Made by a program: the position numbers and the translations under genes
From: Aliarcobacter sp.
GTDB lineage: Bacteria > Campylobacterota > Campylobacteria > Campylobacterales > Arcobacteraceae
DNA: 64,000 nucleotides
Direction: 5' to 3'
NCBI GenBank assembly: GCA_028689025.1
Contig: JAQTXA010000003.1
Location: forward strand, 173,081-237,080
Shown here: positions 36,530 to 45,383 of the stretch, piece after piece
Layout: the number at the start of each line of letters is the position of its first letter
Position numbering within the stretch: the first letter of the stretch is position 1
The notes under the pieces: generated by a model
Told to the model about the DNA's origin: nothing
The model's database searches: none
The model's input: the letters and a program-made list of their open reading frames with translations, nothing else

Positions 36530-36773
36530 TTCTTAACTCGTCAATATGTTCTTTTGCACTTTGAACTTTGAAGTTACCTTTTTCTATATCTTGAAGTGAT
36601 TTCAGATATGCTAAATCAAGTTCATTTGCTCTTAATTCTTTATATCTTTCTATATCAAGTACGACATATTGGTTTTTGCCTCTTACATTGATGATTAGTT
36701 CATCAAATTTTTCAAGAAGATTTGCAAAGATTGAAACACCTTTAGTTTTTATTTCATTAGCATTTATAATCAT
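36519..36773 (-). CDS. Type II antitoxin, Phd/YefM-like
   Basis: 84 residues. The N-terminal NANEIKTKGVSIFANLL and VLDIERYKEL segments match Phd/YefM DNA-binding antitoxins; the C-terminal helix neutralises the toxin. Upstream of the toxin gene, with SD AGGAG. A consensus promoter with an overlapping palindrome precedes it, so autorepression is likely. Confidence 0.85.
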   Translation of the reverse strand: MIINANEIKTKGVSIFANLLEKFDELIINVRGKNQYVVLDIERYKELRANELDLAYLKSLQDIEKGNFKVQSAKEHIDELRNEL

Positions 36774-36789
36774 ATAATACTCCTAATAG

Positions 36790-36803
36790 TACTTTTAAAA
36801 GTA
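36790..36803. promoter_or_regulatory. Palindromic operator of the toxin-antitoxin pair
   Basis: TACTTTTAAAAGTA, a perfect 14-bp palindrome immediately downstream of the -10 box and 16 bp from the antitoxin ATG. Its placement over the transcription start suits repression by the antitoxin or the complex. Confidence 0.65.
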
Positions 36804-36831
36804 TTATATAGCATATTATTGAATTTGTCAA
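36803..36831 (-). promoter_or_regulatory. Promoter of the toxin-antitoxin pair
   Basis: Minus strand TTGACA (36831-36826), 17-nt spacer, TATAAT (36808-36803). Near-perfect consensus, as is common for autoregulated antitoxin operons. Confidence 0.88.
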
Positions 36832-36846
36832 AATTTTTTCTAAGAT

Positions 36847-37989
36847 TTAAAAAATCACCAAAGCTCTACCAAAAGGGATTCTTTCTTTTTTATTTGATAA
36901 TGCCCAAAGAACTTCATAAGGTGGTGGGATTCTTGGAAAAATTCCATCTCCATCGGTGAAGTATAATAACATACTTGACATTGGGAAGTTTGCATCGATG
37001 TATTCAAAAACTGGACGATAGTCCGTTCCTCCTCCACCTTTTAATACAAACTCAATATCTTCTGCTCCTCTAAAACTATAGTGAGCATGAACTTTTGCAT
37101 CTGCAATTAGAAGTTCAATATTTACTGCTGGAAAGTTTTGCATAATAGCTTTAAACTCTTCAATAAATGCTCCCAAAATCTCTTCTCTAATAGAACCAGA
37201 AGTATCAATGGCAACTATTAAACTCAAAGTATCACTTGTAAGTGAGGGAAGTGCAAAACCTCTATATAGATGTTTTTTATTTGGTGGCATAAAAGCGTAG
37301 TTATTTCTCATGTGGCGATTTATGGCATTGTAAAGTTCAAACTTCCAATCTATATCTTGGGCTACTACTTTTTTTGCAAGTCTTTCAAAACCTAAAGGCA
37401 TTAAAGATTTTCTAGTTGATACCTCTTTGGCAAGTGCACTTGCGTATTCCCATTGCTCTTCATCTCGTTCATCTAGATTTTCTTGTATTTTTTTTACTTT
37501 TCTAAACTTTTGAGTATTATCTCTATTGTTATTTTGCTCATCATGTTCTTGTGTTTTTTCATCATCAAAAGCATCAATTCCACTCTCAATTAACTCTTTT
37601 TTTAGAAAATCATAAATCTCTTCTGCATACATATTTTTGAATTTTTTATCATAATTTATGCCTTGAGGCATTTTCATACCATTTTTAAAAAGAAGATTAT
37701 TGATTGCGTAATCAGTTGCCAATTGCCAAAGGTAACCTTTTCTTTTTAGCTTTCTTTGTTGGTGAGATAAAATGTGATGCATAACACAGTTTGTCAAAAT
37801 AAAAGAGAGCTCTTCAATGGTACAACTGTTTATAAAATCAGGGTTATATAAAAACCTTACTCCATTACTGGCATAAGATTCTATATTTTCACTCTCTTCG
37901 TGTTTTAATCTTGATGCCAACATTCCAAAATATGGGTATTTTGTTGTTAGTTGGCTTTTGGCTTTGATTAAAAGTGTGTCAGCATTCAT
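36847..37989 (-). CDS. DUF2201 protein with VWA-like metallopeptidase domain
   Basis: 380 residues from ATG 37989, 2 bp after the ATPase stop; a TTG at 38034 inside the ATPase gene gives a 395-residue form. N-terminal DUF2201 region (KYPYFGMLAS) with a His motif HHILSHQQRKLKR resembling a zinc site; C-terminal VWA-like domain with the MIDAS motif DTSGSI and later Asp (TDGDGIFP). The pair MoxR ATPase plus VWA protein usually acts as a chaperone for metal or cofactor insertion. Client unknown. Confidence 0.85.
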   Translation of the reverse strand: MNADTLLIKAKSQLTTKYPYFGMLASRLKHEESENIESYASNGVRFLYNPDFINSCTIEELSFILTNCVMHHILSHQQRKLKRKGYLWQLATDYAINNLLFKNGMKMPQGINYDKKFKNMYAEEIYDFLKKELIESGIDAFDDEKTQEHDEQNNNRDNTQKFRKVKKIQENLDERDEEQWEYASALAKEVSTRKSLMPLGFERLAKKVVAQDIDWKFELYNAINRHMRNNYAFMPPNKKHLYRGFALPSLTSDTLSLIVAIDTSGSIREEILGAFIEEFKAIMQNFPAVNIELLIADAKVHAHYSFRGAEDIEFVLKGGGGTDYRPVFEYIDANFPMSSMLLYFTDGDGIFPRIPPPYEVLWALSNKKERIPFGRALVIF

Positions 37990-37991
37990 AA

Positions 37992-38993
37992 TTAACGTAG
38001 TAGCGTGTTGAATTTTTTCATCCACAATGGCCAAGATTTTAGATAATCAAGTTCAATACTTCTTTGTCTTAAATCTTGAATAATCATAACAGAAAACTCT
38101 CCTGGAAGATTTAGCGAGTAATTAACAAGATTTTCTAACTCTTTTGTTCTTGTATCTTCAGAAATTCTAATTGCTAAGGCTGTACAAAGTATATGTAAAG
38201 CTGAAGTATCTGTTGGAAACTCTTTTTCAGTTCCATCTAAAATTCCATCAATATTTGGAAGATCTTTGATAACTGCTTTAAATCCTAAAAATGAAGCTGC
38301 TAACTCTTCGCCAATTGCTCCACTAATTAGTGCCATTATCAAATCATCTTCAGGAGTTGATAATAAAACTTCATTTACATAATGCCAAGTTCTAGGAGTT
38401 GCAAAGGCTTTTGTATCACTTTGAGTATTAAAAGTAAACAAAGCATCAGGTCTATAAGAGATAAAAGAGATAATAGATAAATCAATATTATTGTTTATGG
38501 CCCAAGCTCTCCAGTCATCAACGCTTACTTCCATATCAAGGTGAATAAATCTATTTGCAAGTGGTGCTGCCATTCTAAAAACTACACCTCTATCACTTTC
38601 TCTATTTCCAGCGGCAACTATTGCCCAACCATCAGGAAGTGTGTATTCCCCAATTTTTCTATCAAGAATCAACTGATAAGCAGAAGCTTGAACCATTGGA
38701 GCTGCTGTATTTAACTCATCTAAAAATAGAATTCCCTCTTTAATACTACCATCTGGTAAAAAAGAAGCTGGTGCCCAAATAGCTGTTTGATTAACTGCAT
38801 CAAAAAATGGAATACCTCTTAAATCTGTAGGGTCAAGTAAAGATAGCCGTAAATCTATACATGCTATTCCTTTTTCCTTTGCAATTTGAGCAATTATTGA
38901 AGATTTTCCAATACCAGGAGGTCCCCATAAGAATATAGGTACTTTTCTTTCACATAGGTGTTCTACTGAGCGTTTTATTTTCTGTGGATTCAT
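37992..38993 (-). CDS. MoxR-like AAA+ ATPase
   Basis: 333 residues. Walker A GPPGIGKSS, Walker B FLDELN, sensor-type GNRESDRG and the arginine in ANRF. MoxR ATPases work with VWA-domain proteins to activate or assemble enzymes. Transcribed ahead of and coupled to the DUF2201/VWA gene. Both are on the minus strand with no obvious enzyme client nearby. Confidence 0.9.
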   Translation of the reverse strand: MNPQKIKRSVEHLCERKVPIFLWGPPGIGKSSIIAQIAKEKGIACIDLRLSLLDPTDLRGIPFFDAVNQTAIWAPASFLPDGSIKEGILFLDELNTAAPMVQASAYQLILDRKIGEYTLPDGWAIVAAGNRESDRGVVFRMAAPLANRFIHLDMEVSVDDWRAWAINNNIDLSIISFISYRPDALFTFNTQSDTKAFATPRTWHYVNEVLLSTPEDDLIMALISGAIGEELAASFLGFKAVIKDLPNIDGILDGTEKEFPTDTSALHILCTALAIRISEDTRTKELENLVNYSLNLPGEFSVMIIQDLRQRSIELDYLKSWPLWMKKFNTLLR

Positions 38994-39089
38994 ATATATC
39001 CTTTATTTATGGGATATGTATTGCAATTAACGTTCCTTGTATTTGAAAGAGTCTATTAGCTATAATCAAAAAAACTTTTAGGGATGGAT

Positions 39090-40316
39090 TTGAAAATAGC
39101 AATAATAGGAGCAGGAGCAGCAGGAATAATTGCCGCCATTACTGCCAAAAGATTAAACAAAAATTTACAAATAGATTTATTTGATGCAAACAAAGGTATA
39201 GGCAAAAAGATACTTGCAAGTGGAAATGGAAGATGTAATATCTCAAACAATCAAATAACTTCAAAAAACTATCTAGGAGAAAATCCAGACTTTACAAGTT
39301 TTGCACTAAAAGAGTTTGATTTCAAAGCCTTTGAAAAGTTCTGTAAAAGCATAGGACTTTTACTTGATATAAAACCAAGTGGAAAAGTATATCCCTTATC
39401 AAATGAAGCAAAATCTGTAACTAATCTTTTGGAGTTAGCTTTACAAGAATTGGGTGTGAATATATATTTAGAATCAATGATAACAGACATTGAAAAAGTA
39501 GAAAATAAGTTCAATATCACAACACAAGAAAATGAATATAAAGCATATGATAAAGTGCTAATCTCAAATGGTTTAGGTGCAGCTCCACAACTAAATGCAA
39601 ACGAAAGCGGTTTAGACTTTGCTTCAAAATTTGGACACAGTTTCAATCCAACATACCCTTCCCTTGTAGGATTAAAAACTGATAATACTTACAATGGAAA
39701 ACTTCAAGGTGTAAAAAAAGAGTGTAATGTAAGCCTATATGTAAATGGAAATTTAGAGCAAGAGATTTTTGGAGATGTACTATTCACAAGTTATGGAGTT
39801 TCAGGATTCGCAATTTTAGATATATCACAACTAGCAGTTTTAAATCTAAGCCAATATCAAGATGTAAAAATAGCAATAAACTTCTTCCCAAAAATAAACA
39901 GAAATGACCTAGGTGACCAAATCCAAACACTTTTCAAAACTATCCCAAGTCAAAAAGCAGTAGATATAATAACAGGAATGGTATCAAATAAAATAGCACC
40001 AGTATTATTAGATATTTGCAAAATCAACATAGATACAAAAGCCGCAGATGTAAACGCAAAACAAATAAAAGCCTTAGCCTACCAACTAAACCAATGGAAA
40101 CTAAAAATAATAGACACCCAAGGTTTTGGACACGCAGAAGCCAGTGGCGGAGGAGTAAGAACCGCTGAGGTAGATAATAAAACTTATGAGAGTAAGCTAT
40201 GTAAAGGGCTATTTTTTGCAGGAGAAGTACTAGATATAGTAGGAAATAGGGGAGGTTTTAATCTTCAATTTGCGTGGGCGAGTGGGTACTTAGTTGGAAA
40301 AAGCTTGGGGAAATAA
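39090..40316 (+). CDS. HI0933-family NAD(P)/FAD-dependent oxidoreductase
   Basis: About 408-410 residues. TTG 39090 gives the family's usual MKIAIIGAGAAG start and has AGGGATGG upstream; ATG 39084 is two codons earlier but sits too close to the SD. FAD-binding GAGAAG at the N-terminus, GIGKKILASGNGRCN, and the C-terminal GEVLDIVGNRGGFNLQFAWASG are the HI0933/YhiN hallmarks. A TATAAT box at 39061-39066 lies close upstream. Substrate unknown. Confidence 0.9.
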   Translation: MKIAIIGAGAAGIIAAITAKRLNKNLQIDLFDANKGIGKKILASGNGRCNISNNQITSKNYLGENPDFTSFALKEFDFKAFEKFCKSIGLLLDIKPSGKVYPLSNEAKSVTNLLELALQELGVNIYLESMITDIEKVENKFNITTQENEYKAYDKVLISNGLGAAPQLNANESGLDFASKFGHSFNPTYPSLVGLKTDNTYNGKLQGVKKECNVSLYVNGNLEQEIFGDVLFTSYGVSGFAILDISQLAVLNLSQYQDVKIAINFFPKINRNDLGDQIQTLFKTIPSQKAVDIITGMVSNKIAPVLLDICKINIDTKAADVNAKQIKALAYQLNQWKLKIIDTQGFGHAEASGGGVRTAEVDNKTYESKLCKGLFFAGEVLDIVGNRGGFNLQFAWASGYLVGKSLGK

Positions 40317-40333
40317 AATGAAGAAAGGTTTTA

Positions 40334-41521
40334 ATGATTAAAAAATTAATTACAAAATATAGAGGGAATAAAATATCAAAGTTAAAAAGAGATGTTGATT
40401 TAATAATACAATATAGAATAAGTATTTTAGTATTGGCTAAATTCTCTGATAAAAAACTTCTTGAAATTAATGAATTATCAATGAATTTATTTTTTCATAT
40501 TATGAATAATGAAGAACTTCTTGAATCATTATCTAATATGAAAGAAGAAGTTTTAGAAGATAATCTTTTTAATAAATATTTATCTATAAGATACCTACTC
40601 CTTTCATATCTTAGTGAGAATATTGGGTACGAAAAAGGCATTGAAAAATATCTTGAAGAGGCAAAAATAAGAGATAGTACTGTTGTTAGGTTAAACAAAA
40701 AATCATTTAATATTTTAGAAAAAGATATAAAGAAAACTAAAAAAGAATTAAAAAAAGAGAAACAACTGTTAATAGAAGAAAAAATAGAGAAGAAGAAAAA
40801 AGAAGAAATTAAACCTATAAAAATTTCAACCGAAGGAATTAATTTCCTGTTGAAAATTTGTTCTTTATTTTTTATTGTTGGAGGTTTTTTATATACGTAT
40901 TTTTTATTGAGTTATTTTAATATAAATGTGTCATTGTATTATAGTATTTCAGATTATATTGCAGGAAGTATAGATGTTTTATTTAATATTTTTGTAATAT
41001 TAATTGTATTAAGTATATTTATGATTTTTCAATTTGACAAGATGATTAATAAAAAAATATATAATGAAGAATTAAATATTGAAAATAAATTATCAGATAA
41101 ACCAGAATATTTTGTAAGTATCTCTCTTTTAATAGTAATAGCAACTAGTTATTTTATTACAAAAGAAATTAATGTTTCTCTAGTTATTTCGTTTTTGTTA
41201 ATTTTTTTTACTATTCTTTTACCAAAAATTAGACTATTTGATTATTTGGAAAATTCTACATTTATTTATCTATCTATACTTGGATTTATATTATTTAGTA
41301 GTCAACTTGCATTCAAAATAGATAGGGATATTAAGAATGTATTAAAAGATGAAAAAATAATTAATATTAATTTAAAAGATAAGTATGAAGGATTTGAAGA
41401 TTTAAATTTTATAACAATGAATTCAAATTACATATTTTTATGGAATAAAAAAGAAAATAAATCTGTAGTTTTACCTTTATCTACAATCTCTAATTTAAAT
41501 AGTATTGAAATAAAAAAGTGA
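40334..41521 (+). CDS. Unrecognised coiled-coil membrane protein
   Basis: 395 residues. Residues ~1-125 are helical and soluble, ~125-160 a Lys/Glu-rich coiled coil, and ~165-335 hold about five membrane helices, with a soluble C-terminus of ~60 residues. A notable segment is NVSLYYSISDYIAGSID between the first helices. It follows the HI0933 gene by 17 bp. I do not recognise the family; its low GC and size suggest an accessory gene. Confidence 0.6.
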   Translation: MIKKLITKYRGNKISKLKRDVDLIIQYRISILVLAKFSDKKLLEINELSMNLFFHIMNNEELLESLSNMKEEVLEDNLFNKYLSIRYLLLSYLSENIGYEKGIEKYLEEAKIRDSTVVRLNKKSFNILEKDIKKTKKELKKEKQLLIEEKIEKKKKEEIKPIKISTEGINFLLKICSLFFIVGGFLYTYFLLSYFNINVSLYYSISDYIAGSIDVLFNIFVILIVLSIFMIFQFDKMINKKIYNEELNIENKLSDKPEYFVSISLLIVIATSYFITKEINVSLVISFLLIFFTILLPKIRLFDYLENSTFIYLSILGFILFSSQLAFKIDRDIKNVLKDEKIININLKDKYEGFEDLNFITMNSNYIFLWNKKENKSVVLPLSTISNLNSIEIKK

Positions 41522-41525
41522 GCAT

Positions 41526-41642
41526 TTTCAAAATAGCGTAAAAAAAAATCAAATTAAATCTGTTAAGAAATTTGAACTGTTTGAGCGACTGAGCGAGTTT
41601 TCAAATTTTAAGATTTCATTTTATTTTTTAGCTATTTTGAAA
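41526..41642. repeat. Long nested inverted repeat
   Basis: Outer arms TTTCAAAATAGC (41526-41537) and GCTATTTTGAAA (41631-41642) and inner arms AAATTTGAA (41568-41576) and TTCAAATTT (41600-41608) are perfect complements, nested around GAGCGACTGAGCGAG. Directly after the 40334 gene. Could be an intergenic palindromic element, terminator or small RNA. The 41657-41690 stretch TTTCTTTT...AAAAGAAAAG is a further inverted pair. Confidence 0.6.
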
Positions 41643-41725
41643 CTTCGCGAACGCTTTTCTTTTGCTTACTTTTCTTTACTAAAAAGAAAAGTGAGAAGCA
41701 TCACAATAAAGAGATATAAAATATT

Positions 41726-41920
41726 CTAAGAAAACTTATTCTTCAAAACAACCAATTTCCCAATCTTTCCAAACTCAAAAACACCTTTATCACAATGAAC
41801 TCTATTTTCAATATCAATCTTTAAAGGTTTAACATTCTTATAACTTGTATCTTCGTAAGTAAAACTAATATAGTTTTTATCAACAATAGCTTTTTGTAAA
41901 AATCTAAATTCTATGTTCAT
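41726..41920 (-). CDS. Small protein, WYL-domain-like start
   Basis: 64 residues. AIVDKNYISFTYEDTSYKNVKP resembles the first strands of WYL domains, but the rest (GVFEFGKIGKLVVLKNKF) is too short for a complete one. SD is poor. ATG at 41920. Probably a real small gene, or the remnant of a regulator. Function unknown. Confidence 0.4.
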   Translation of the reverse strand: MNIEFRFLQKAIVDKNYISFTYEDTSYKNVKPLKIDIENRVHCDKGVFEFGKIGKLVVLKNKFS

Positions 41921-41950
41921 TTTGAGTTCTTTTTTTTGAGTTGAAAGTAG

Positions 41951-41987
41951 TATAAAAAGATGAAAGAAAAACTTTCATCTTTTTATA
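41951..41987 (-). terminator. Intrinsic terminator after small secreted protein
   Basis: Perfect 16-bp stem, arms TATAAAAAGATGAAAG (41951-41966) and CTTTCATCTTTTTATA (41972-41987), 5-nt loop. Eleven bases after the stop of the minus-strand gene at 41998. Confidence 0.75.
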
Positions 41988-41997
41988 AAAGTGAGAT

Positions 41998-42348
41998 TTA
42001 TTTAGCCATTACTTTTTCACTACAAACAGAAATAGCTTGTTTTACAAGGTCACTACTAAGATTTGCAACAGATTGAATAGATGAAGCTTGAGTACATAAA
42101 TCTTTTGCTTTATCCATAGATGAAACAGATGTATTATTTGATTTTACAGTGTTTGCAAGTTTTCCACCTAAAGCTTCAGGTGTAACACCTAATGAATCAC
42201 CAGCTGTTTTAGTAAGTGATTTTGTATCAGTATTACCGTTTAATGCAGCTGTTCCAACATTAGTTCCAGCACTTTTTAATGCTCCACCAATATCAAATGC
42301 TAAAAGTGCTGAGATTGATAATGCAGTTGCTAAAATGATTTTTTTCAT
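41998..42348 (-). CDS. Small secreted protein of unknown function
   Basis: 116 residues with a Sec signal peptide (MKKIILATALSISALLAF). The mature part is low in charge, rich in Ser, Thr, Ala and Gly, with two Cys near the C-terminus (DLCTQAS, SVCSEK) that could form a disulfide. No family recognised. SD AAGGA. Followed by its own terminator, so it is monocistronic. Confidence 0.65.
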   Translation of the reverse strand: MKKIILATALSISALLAFDIGGALKSAGTNVGTAALNGNTDTKSLTKTAGDSLGVTPEALGGKLANTVKSNNTSVSSMDKAKDLCTQASSIQSVANLSSDLVKQAISVCSEKVMAK

Positions 42349-42390
42349 AATTTTCCTTTTTATTTTTAAATAATTTCGGGATTATACTAT

Positions 42391-43236
42391 TTATTTCTGT
42401 AAATTTGATTTTGACCAAGCGATGATTTTTCTATCTTCTTGGATAATATGATGAACAAGGGCAATATCTATTATTTTTGCTAACTCTTTTTCAAAAAAAG
42501 ATTCATCCATAGTTGGTAATTGTTTTACAAAAGTGTTTATTTTTTCAATTATGTTGTGATGTAAAACTTTATGTTCTTCAATTAATGGATAGGTTATCTC
42601 TTTCATAAACTTCTCTTCATGTTTAAAGTGAGTTTTCATATAAGTATATAATTCAGTTAAAACTTCTTTTATTTTTGCATTTCTTTGTTTCTCTTCCACT
42701 TGCATAAAAGCATCTTGGGCAATATCAAAAAGTTTTTTATGTTCTCTGTCAATTTCTACATTTCCAACACTATAAATCTCTTTCCAACCAAAATTCTTTT
42801 TTAAATCCTCAAGGGAAGTATTCCATAGTTGAATCTTTTTATCTTCTAAAACTATATGTCTTATAAAATACTCTTCAATAAAATTAAAAAGGGATTTTTC
42901 AATATCTTCTAATTCTAATTTATTTAATTCTGAAATTAGAGTTGTAAGCATAATTAACATATTTTTATGAAGAATTTTATGATTTTCTAGCTCTGGATAA
43001 TCTATCTCTTCCATATATTTCTGTTCGTTTGAAAAATGGGTTTTAACATAATCAAAAAGTTTTGAGATAATCTCTTTTAGTTTTGTTTTTACTTCGGCAT
43101 CATCTTTTAGTTTTGAAACATTCATGGCTTCTCTGGCTATTGTGAAAAGTTTTTGATGCTCTTTGTCAATTTTGAAATTACTGATGTTGTATTCTGATTT
43201 CCAAATAATCGCATTTGAATTTAAGTAACTGTTCAT
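42391..43236 (-). CDS. Tandem bacteriohaemerythrin
   Basis: 281 residues made of two haemerythrin domains. Domain 1 has FKIDKEHQKLF, HFSNEQKYM, ENHKILH and HIVLED; domain 2 has NVEIDREHKKLF, HFKHEEKFM, EEHKVLH and HHIIQED. Each has its own set of iron ligands. Domain 1 lacks one His of the H-x3-H-x3-E stretch (THFSNEQ), so its metal site may be altered. Such proteins bind O2. Monocistronic. Confidence 0.85.
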   Translation of the reverse strand: MNSYLNSNAIIWKSEYNISNFKIDKEHQKLFTIAREAMNVSKLKDDAEVKTKLKEIISKLFDYVKTHFSNEQKYMEEIDYPELENHKILHKNMLIMLTTLISELNKLELEDIEKSLFNFIEEYFIRHIVLEDKKIQLWNTSLEDLKKNFGWKEIYSVGNVEIDREHKKLFDIAQDAFMQVEEKQRNAKIKEVLTELYTYMKTHFKHEEKFMKEITYPLIEEHKVLHHNIIEKINTFVKQLPTMDESFFEKELAKIIDIALVHHIIQEDRKIIAWSKSNLQK

Positions 43237-43348
43237 GAGAACCTTTGATTTGTTTTAGATAGTTTTAATTATAGATTTAAATTATTAATACAAGCTTTAT
43301 TTCAAAAAAGTTTACTATAATACGAGAAAAAATAGGAAGCATTTTAAT

Positions 43349-43732
43349 ATGAGCAATATAGATTTAATAGAAAAACCAATAACACCAGAACAAGAGAAGT
43401 TAGTACAATCACAATTTAATACAAATGTGGCTTTTTTCATACATTTAAAAGCATACAATAATAGCGTAAGAGAAGAATTAGAAAAAAGATTATCAGAAGT
43501 TTTCTTCTTTTCAAGGGGAATCGACTGGAAATTTGATAGCTTTGGAATAGAAAAAACAGGTTCAAGAGGAACAGATGTTTTAGGTTATTTTATTTTTAGA
43601 GCAGTTGAAGTTGAGAAGTTACAAAAATTATTTATTGATGAATTCAAAGATTATGATAATGCAATAAAAATCACATGTTCTCTTGCAAAATATGAAAAAG
43701 TTGAAGAGAGTTTTTTTGAGTTAGAGATATAG
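43349..43732 (+). CDS. Unrecognised conserved protein
   Basis: 127 residues, soluble, mixed alpha/beta: FIHLKAYNNSVREELEKRLSEV followed by a beta stretch (FFFSRGIDWKF, TDVLGYFIFRAVEVEKL) and a C-terminal KITCSLAKYEKVEESFFELEI. No family or motif recognised. SD AGGAA before ATG. Followed by a bidirectional hairpin shared with the MFS gene. Confidence 0.6.
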   Translation: MSNIDLIEKPITPEQEKLVQSQFNTNVAFFIHLKAYNNSVREELEKRLSEVFFFSRGIDWKFDSFGIEKTGSRGTDVLGYFIFRAVEVEKLQKLFIDEFKDYDNAIKITCSLAKYEKVEESFFELEI

Positions 43733-43743
43733 AGTTAAATGTA

Positions 43744-43763
43744 TAAAAGAGTTCCCTCTTTTA
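43744..43763. terminator. Bidirectional hairpin between convergent genes
   Basis: Arms TAAAAGAG and CTCTTTTA with a TTCC loop, with flanking AATGT/ACATT that also pair across small bulges. Overlaps the stop of the MFS gene. Confidence 0.6.
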
Positions 43764-44918
43764 CACATTCTTATAATTATTCATAATAAAAAAAGCCATA
43801 AGAGAAATCAAACAAATACTTAAACCTATTGGAAAAAAAGTTCCATCATGGAAACTTAATGCAATTGATGAAATAATCGCACCTAATCCAAACTGGAAAA
43901 CTCCAACAACACCAGAAGCTACTCCCGCATTTTTAGGGAAATGCTCTAAAGTTAAAGCCATACAATTTCCAAAAATGAATGCCATCATACTCATATAAGA
44001 AGCTATTAAAACAACTGTTAAAACAAGTGAGATATTTTCATAGTTTAAAGCAAATAATCCACCAGCAATAACTTGTACTAAAATAGCCATTTTTACAAGT
44101 TCTGCTGGAGAATGTTTTTTTAGTAAAGTCACATTTACTTTAATCATTAACATCAAAATAATAAAATTGATACCAAAGAAAAACGGAAAATAATCCGTTG
44201 GGATTTTGAAATATTCAATATAAATAAATGAGGTTTTTGCGATGATTATAAAAAATCCACCAAAACTAAAACCTAAAGTTGCCATTGCTTTTAGAGCCAT
44301 TTTATTACTCAATACAGTTTTATATGATTGAAAAATATTTTGTTTTGAATATGTATAACTCTCTTCTAAATCTTTGTATATAAAAAAAGCAACTACTAAA
44401 GAATAAACTGTCAAAAATAAAAAAACTGCTTTCCACGAATAAAAATGAATAATAAAAGCTCCAATTACAGGAGCAACAAGTGGAGCAAAACTTCTTACCA
44501 TTCCAATAAGAGAAAATACTTTTGCAGCTTCACTTCCATGAAATCTATCTCGTACAGCTGCTGCTGCGTTAACAACCACAATTCCACCACTGAAGGCTTC
44601 GAAAAATCTAAAAATCCATAATTCATAAATTGTTGTACTAAAGATTATTACAAAACTAAAAAATGCAAATCCTAAAAGTCCATAAACTGAACTCATTTTT
44701 CTTCCATATTTATCAGAAAGTGGTCCTCCAAATATTTGTCCTACTGAAAATCCAATTAAAAAGATTGATAAAGATAATTCAATTTTTTCAATGCTTACAT
44801 TAAAAGCTGAGGCAATATCAGGAATTGATGGCAAATATGTATCAACTCCCATTGGTGCAACGGAAGATAAAATTGATAAAAGAATTATTAGATATAAATG
44901 ATTAATACTTTTTCTCAT
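43761..44918 (-). CDS. Bcr/CflA-family multidrug efflux MFS transporter
   Basis: 385 residues, about twelve membrane helices. The first-loop motif GGPLSDKYGRKMS and TYLPSIP near the start are typical of Bcr/CflA drug/proton antiporters. Overlaps the MarR gene by 4 bp and is transcribed after it from an operator-controlled promoter, so efflux is probably induced by MarR ligands. Substrate unknown. Confidence 0.9.
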   Translation of the reverse strand: MRKSINHLYLIILLSILSSVAPMGVDTYLPSIPDIASAFNVSIEKIELSLSIFLIGFSVGQIFGGPLSDKYGRKMSSVYGLLGFAFFSFVIIFSTTIYELWIFRFFEAFSGGIVVVNAAAAVRDRFHGSEAAKVFSLIGMVRSFAPLVAPVIGAFIIHFYSWKAVFLFLTVYSLVVAFFIYKDLEESYTYSKQNIFQSYKTVLSNKMALKAMATLGFSFGGFFIIIAKTSFIYIEYFKIPTDYFPFFFGINFIILMLMIKVNVTLLKKHSPAELVKMAILVQVIAGGLFALNYENISLVLTVVLIASYMSMMAFIFGNCMALTLEHFPKNAGVASGVVGVFQFGLGAIISSIALSFHDGTFFPIGLSICLISLMAFFIMNNYKNV

Positions 44919-45343
44919 AATTCCTCCTCTGCTATTAAAGCTACTTTTTCAAGAAGAGTAATAAGATTATTTAACTCATCTTCACTTAGTTTTGAAGTTA
45001 ATTTTTTTCTAAAATCTTTTACCTTTGGGAAACTATCATTTAAAACTTCTTCACCTTTTTTTGTTAGCTGAATTAAGTTTGTTCTTTTATCTATTGGTGA
45101 TTTTGTAATAAGATTTTTATTTTCTAAAGTTTTTAAAGTTCTACTTATTGTGGTTTTGTCTTTTCCTAAAATATTTGCAATTTTTGTTTGATTTACATCT
45201 GGTTCATATTTGATAATTTCTAATGTTGCTCTTTGTTCAGGTGCAATATCAAAAGATTGAAGTAATTGAGTATATTTGTTATTGAGTTTGTTTGCTGTGT
45301 GGTTTACTTTAAAACCTATTGATTTTTCTAATTCGTATGACAT
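44915..45343 (-). CDS. MarR-family regulator of the adjacent efflux gene
   Basis: 142 residues, winged helix with KIANILGKDKTTISRTLKTLENK, PIDKRTNLIQLTKKG wing. One Cys-free dimer-type regulator that probably represses its own operon through the 27-bp palindrome 14 bp upstream. Coupled to the transporter by a 4-bp overlap. Confidence 0.92.
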   Translation of the reverse strand: MSYELEKSIGFKVNHTANKLNNKYTQLLQSFDIAPEQRATLEIIKYEPDVNQTKIANILGKDKTTISRTLKTLENKNLITKSPIDKRTNLIQLTKKGEEVLNDSFPKVKDFRKKLTSKLSEDELNNLITLLEKVALIAEEEL

Positions 45344-45356
45344 ATTAATCCTTTAA

Positions 45357-45383
45357 TTGTATATGCAACTATTGCATATACAA
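45357..45383 (-). promoter_or_regulatory. MarR operator palindrome
   Basis: TTGTATATGCAA-CTA-TTGCATATACAA: two perfect 12-bp arms with a 3-bp spacer, located between the promoter region and the MarR start codon (14 bp upstream). Each arm is itself nearly symmetrical, as in MarR boxes. Confidence 0.85.
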
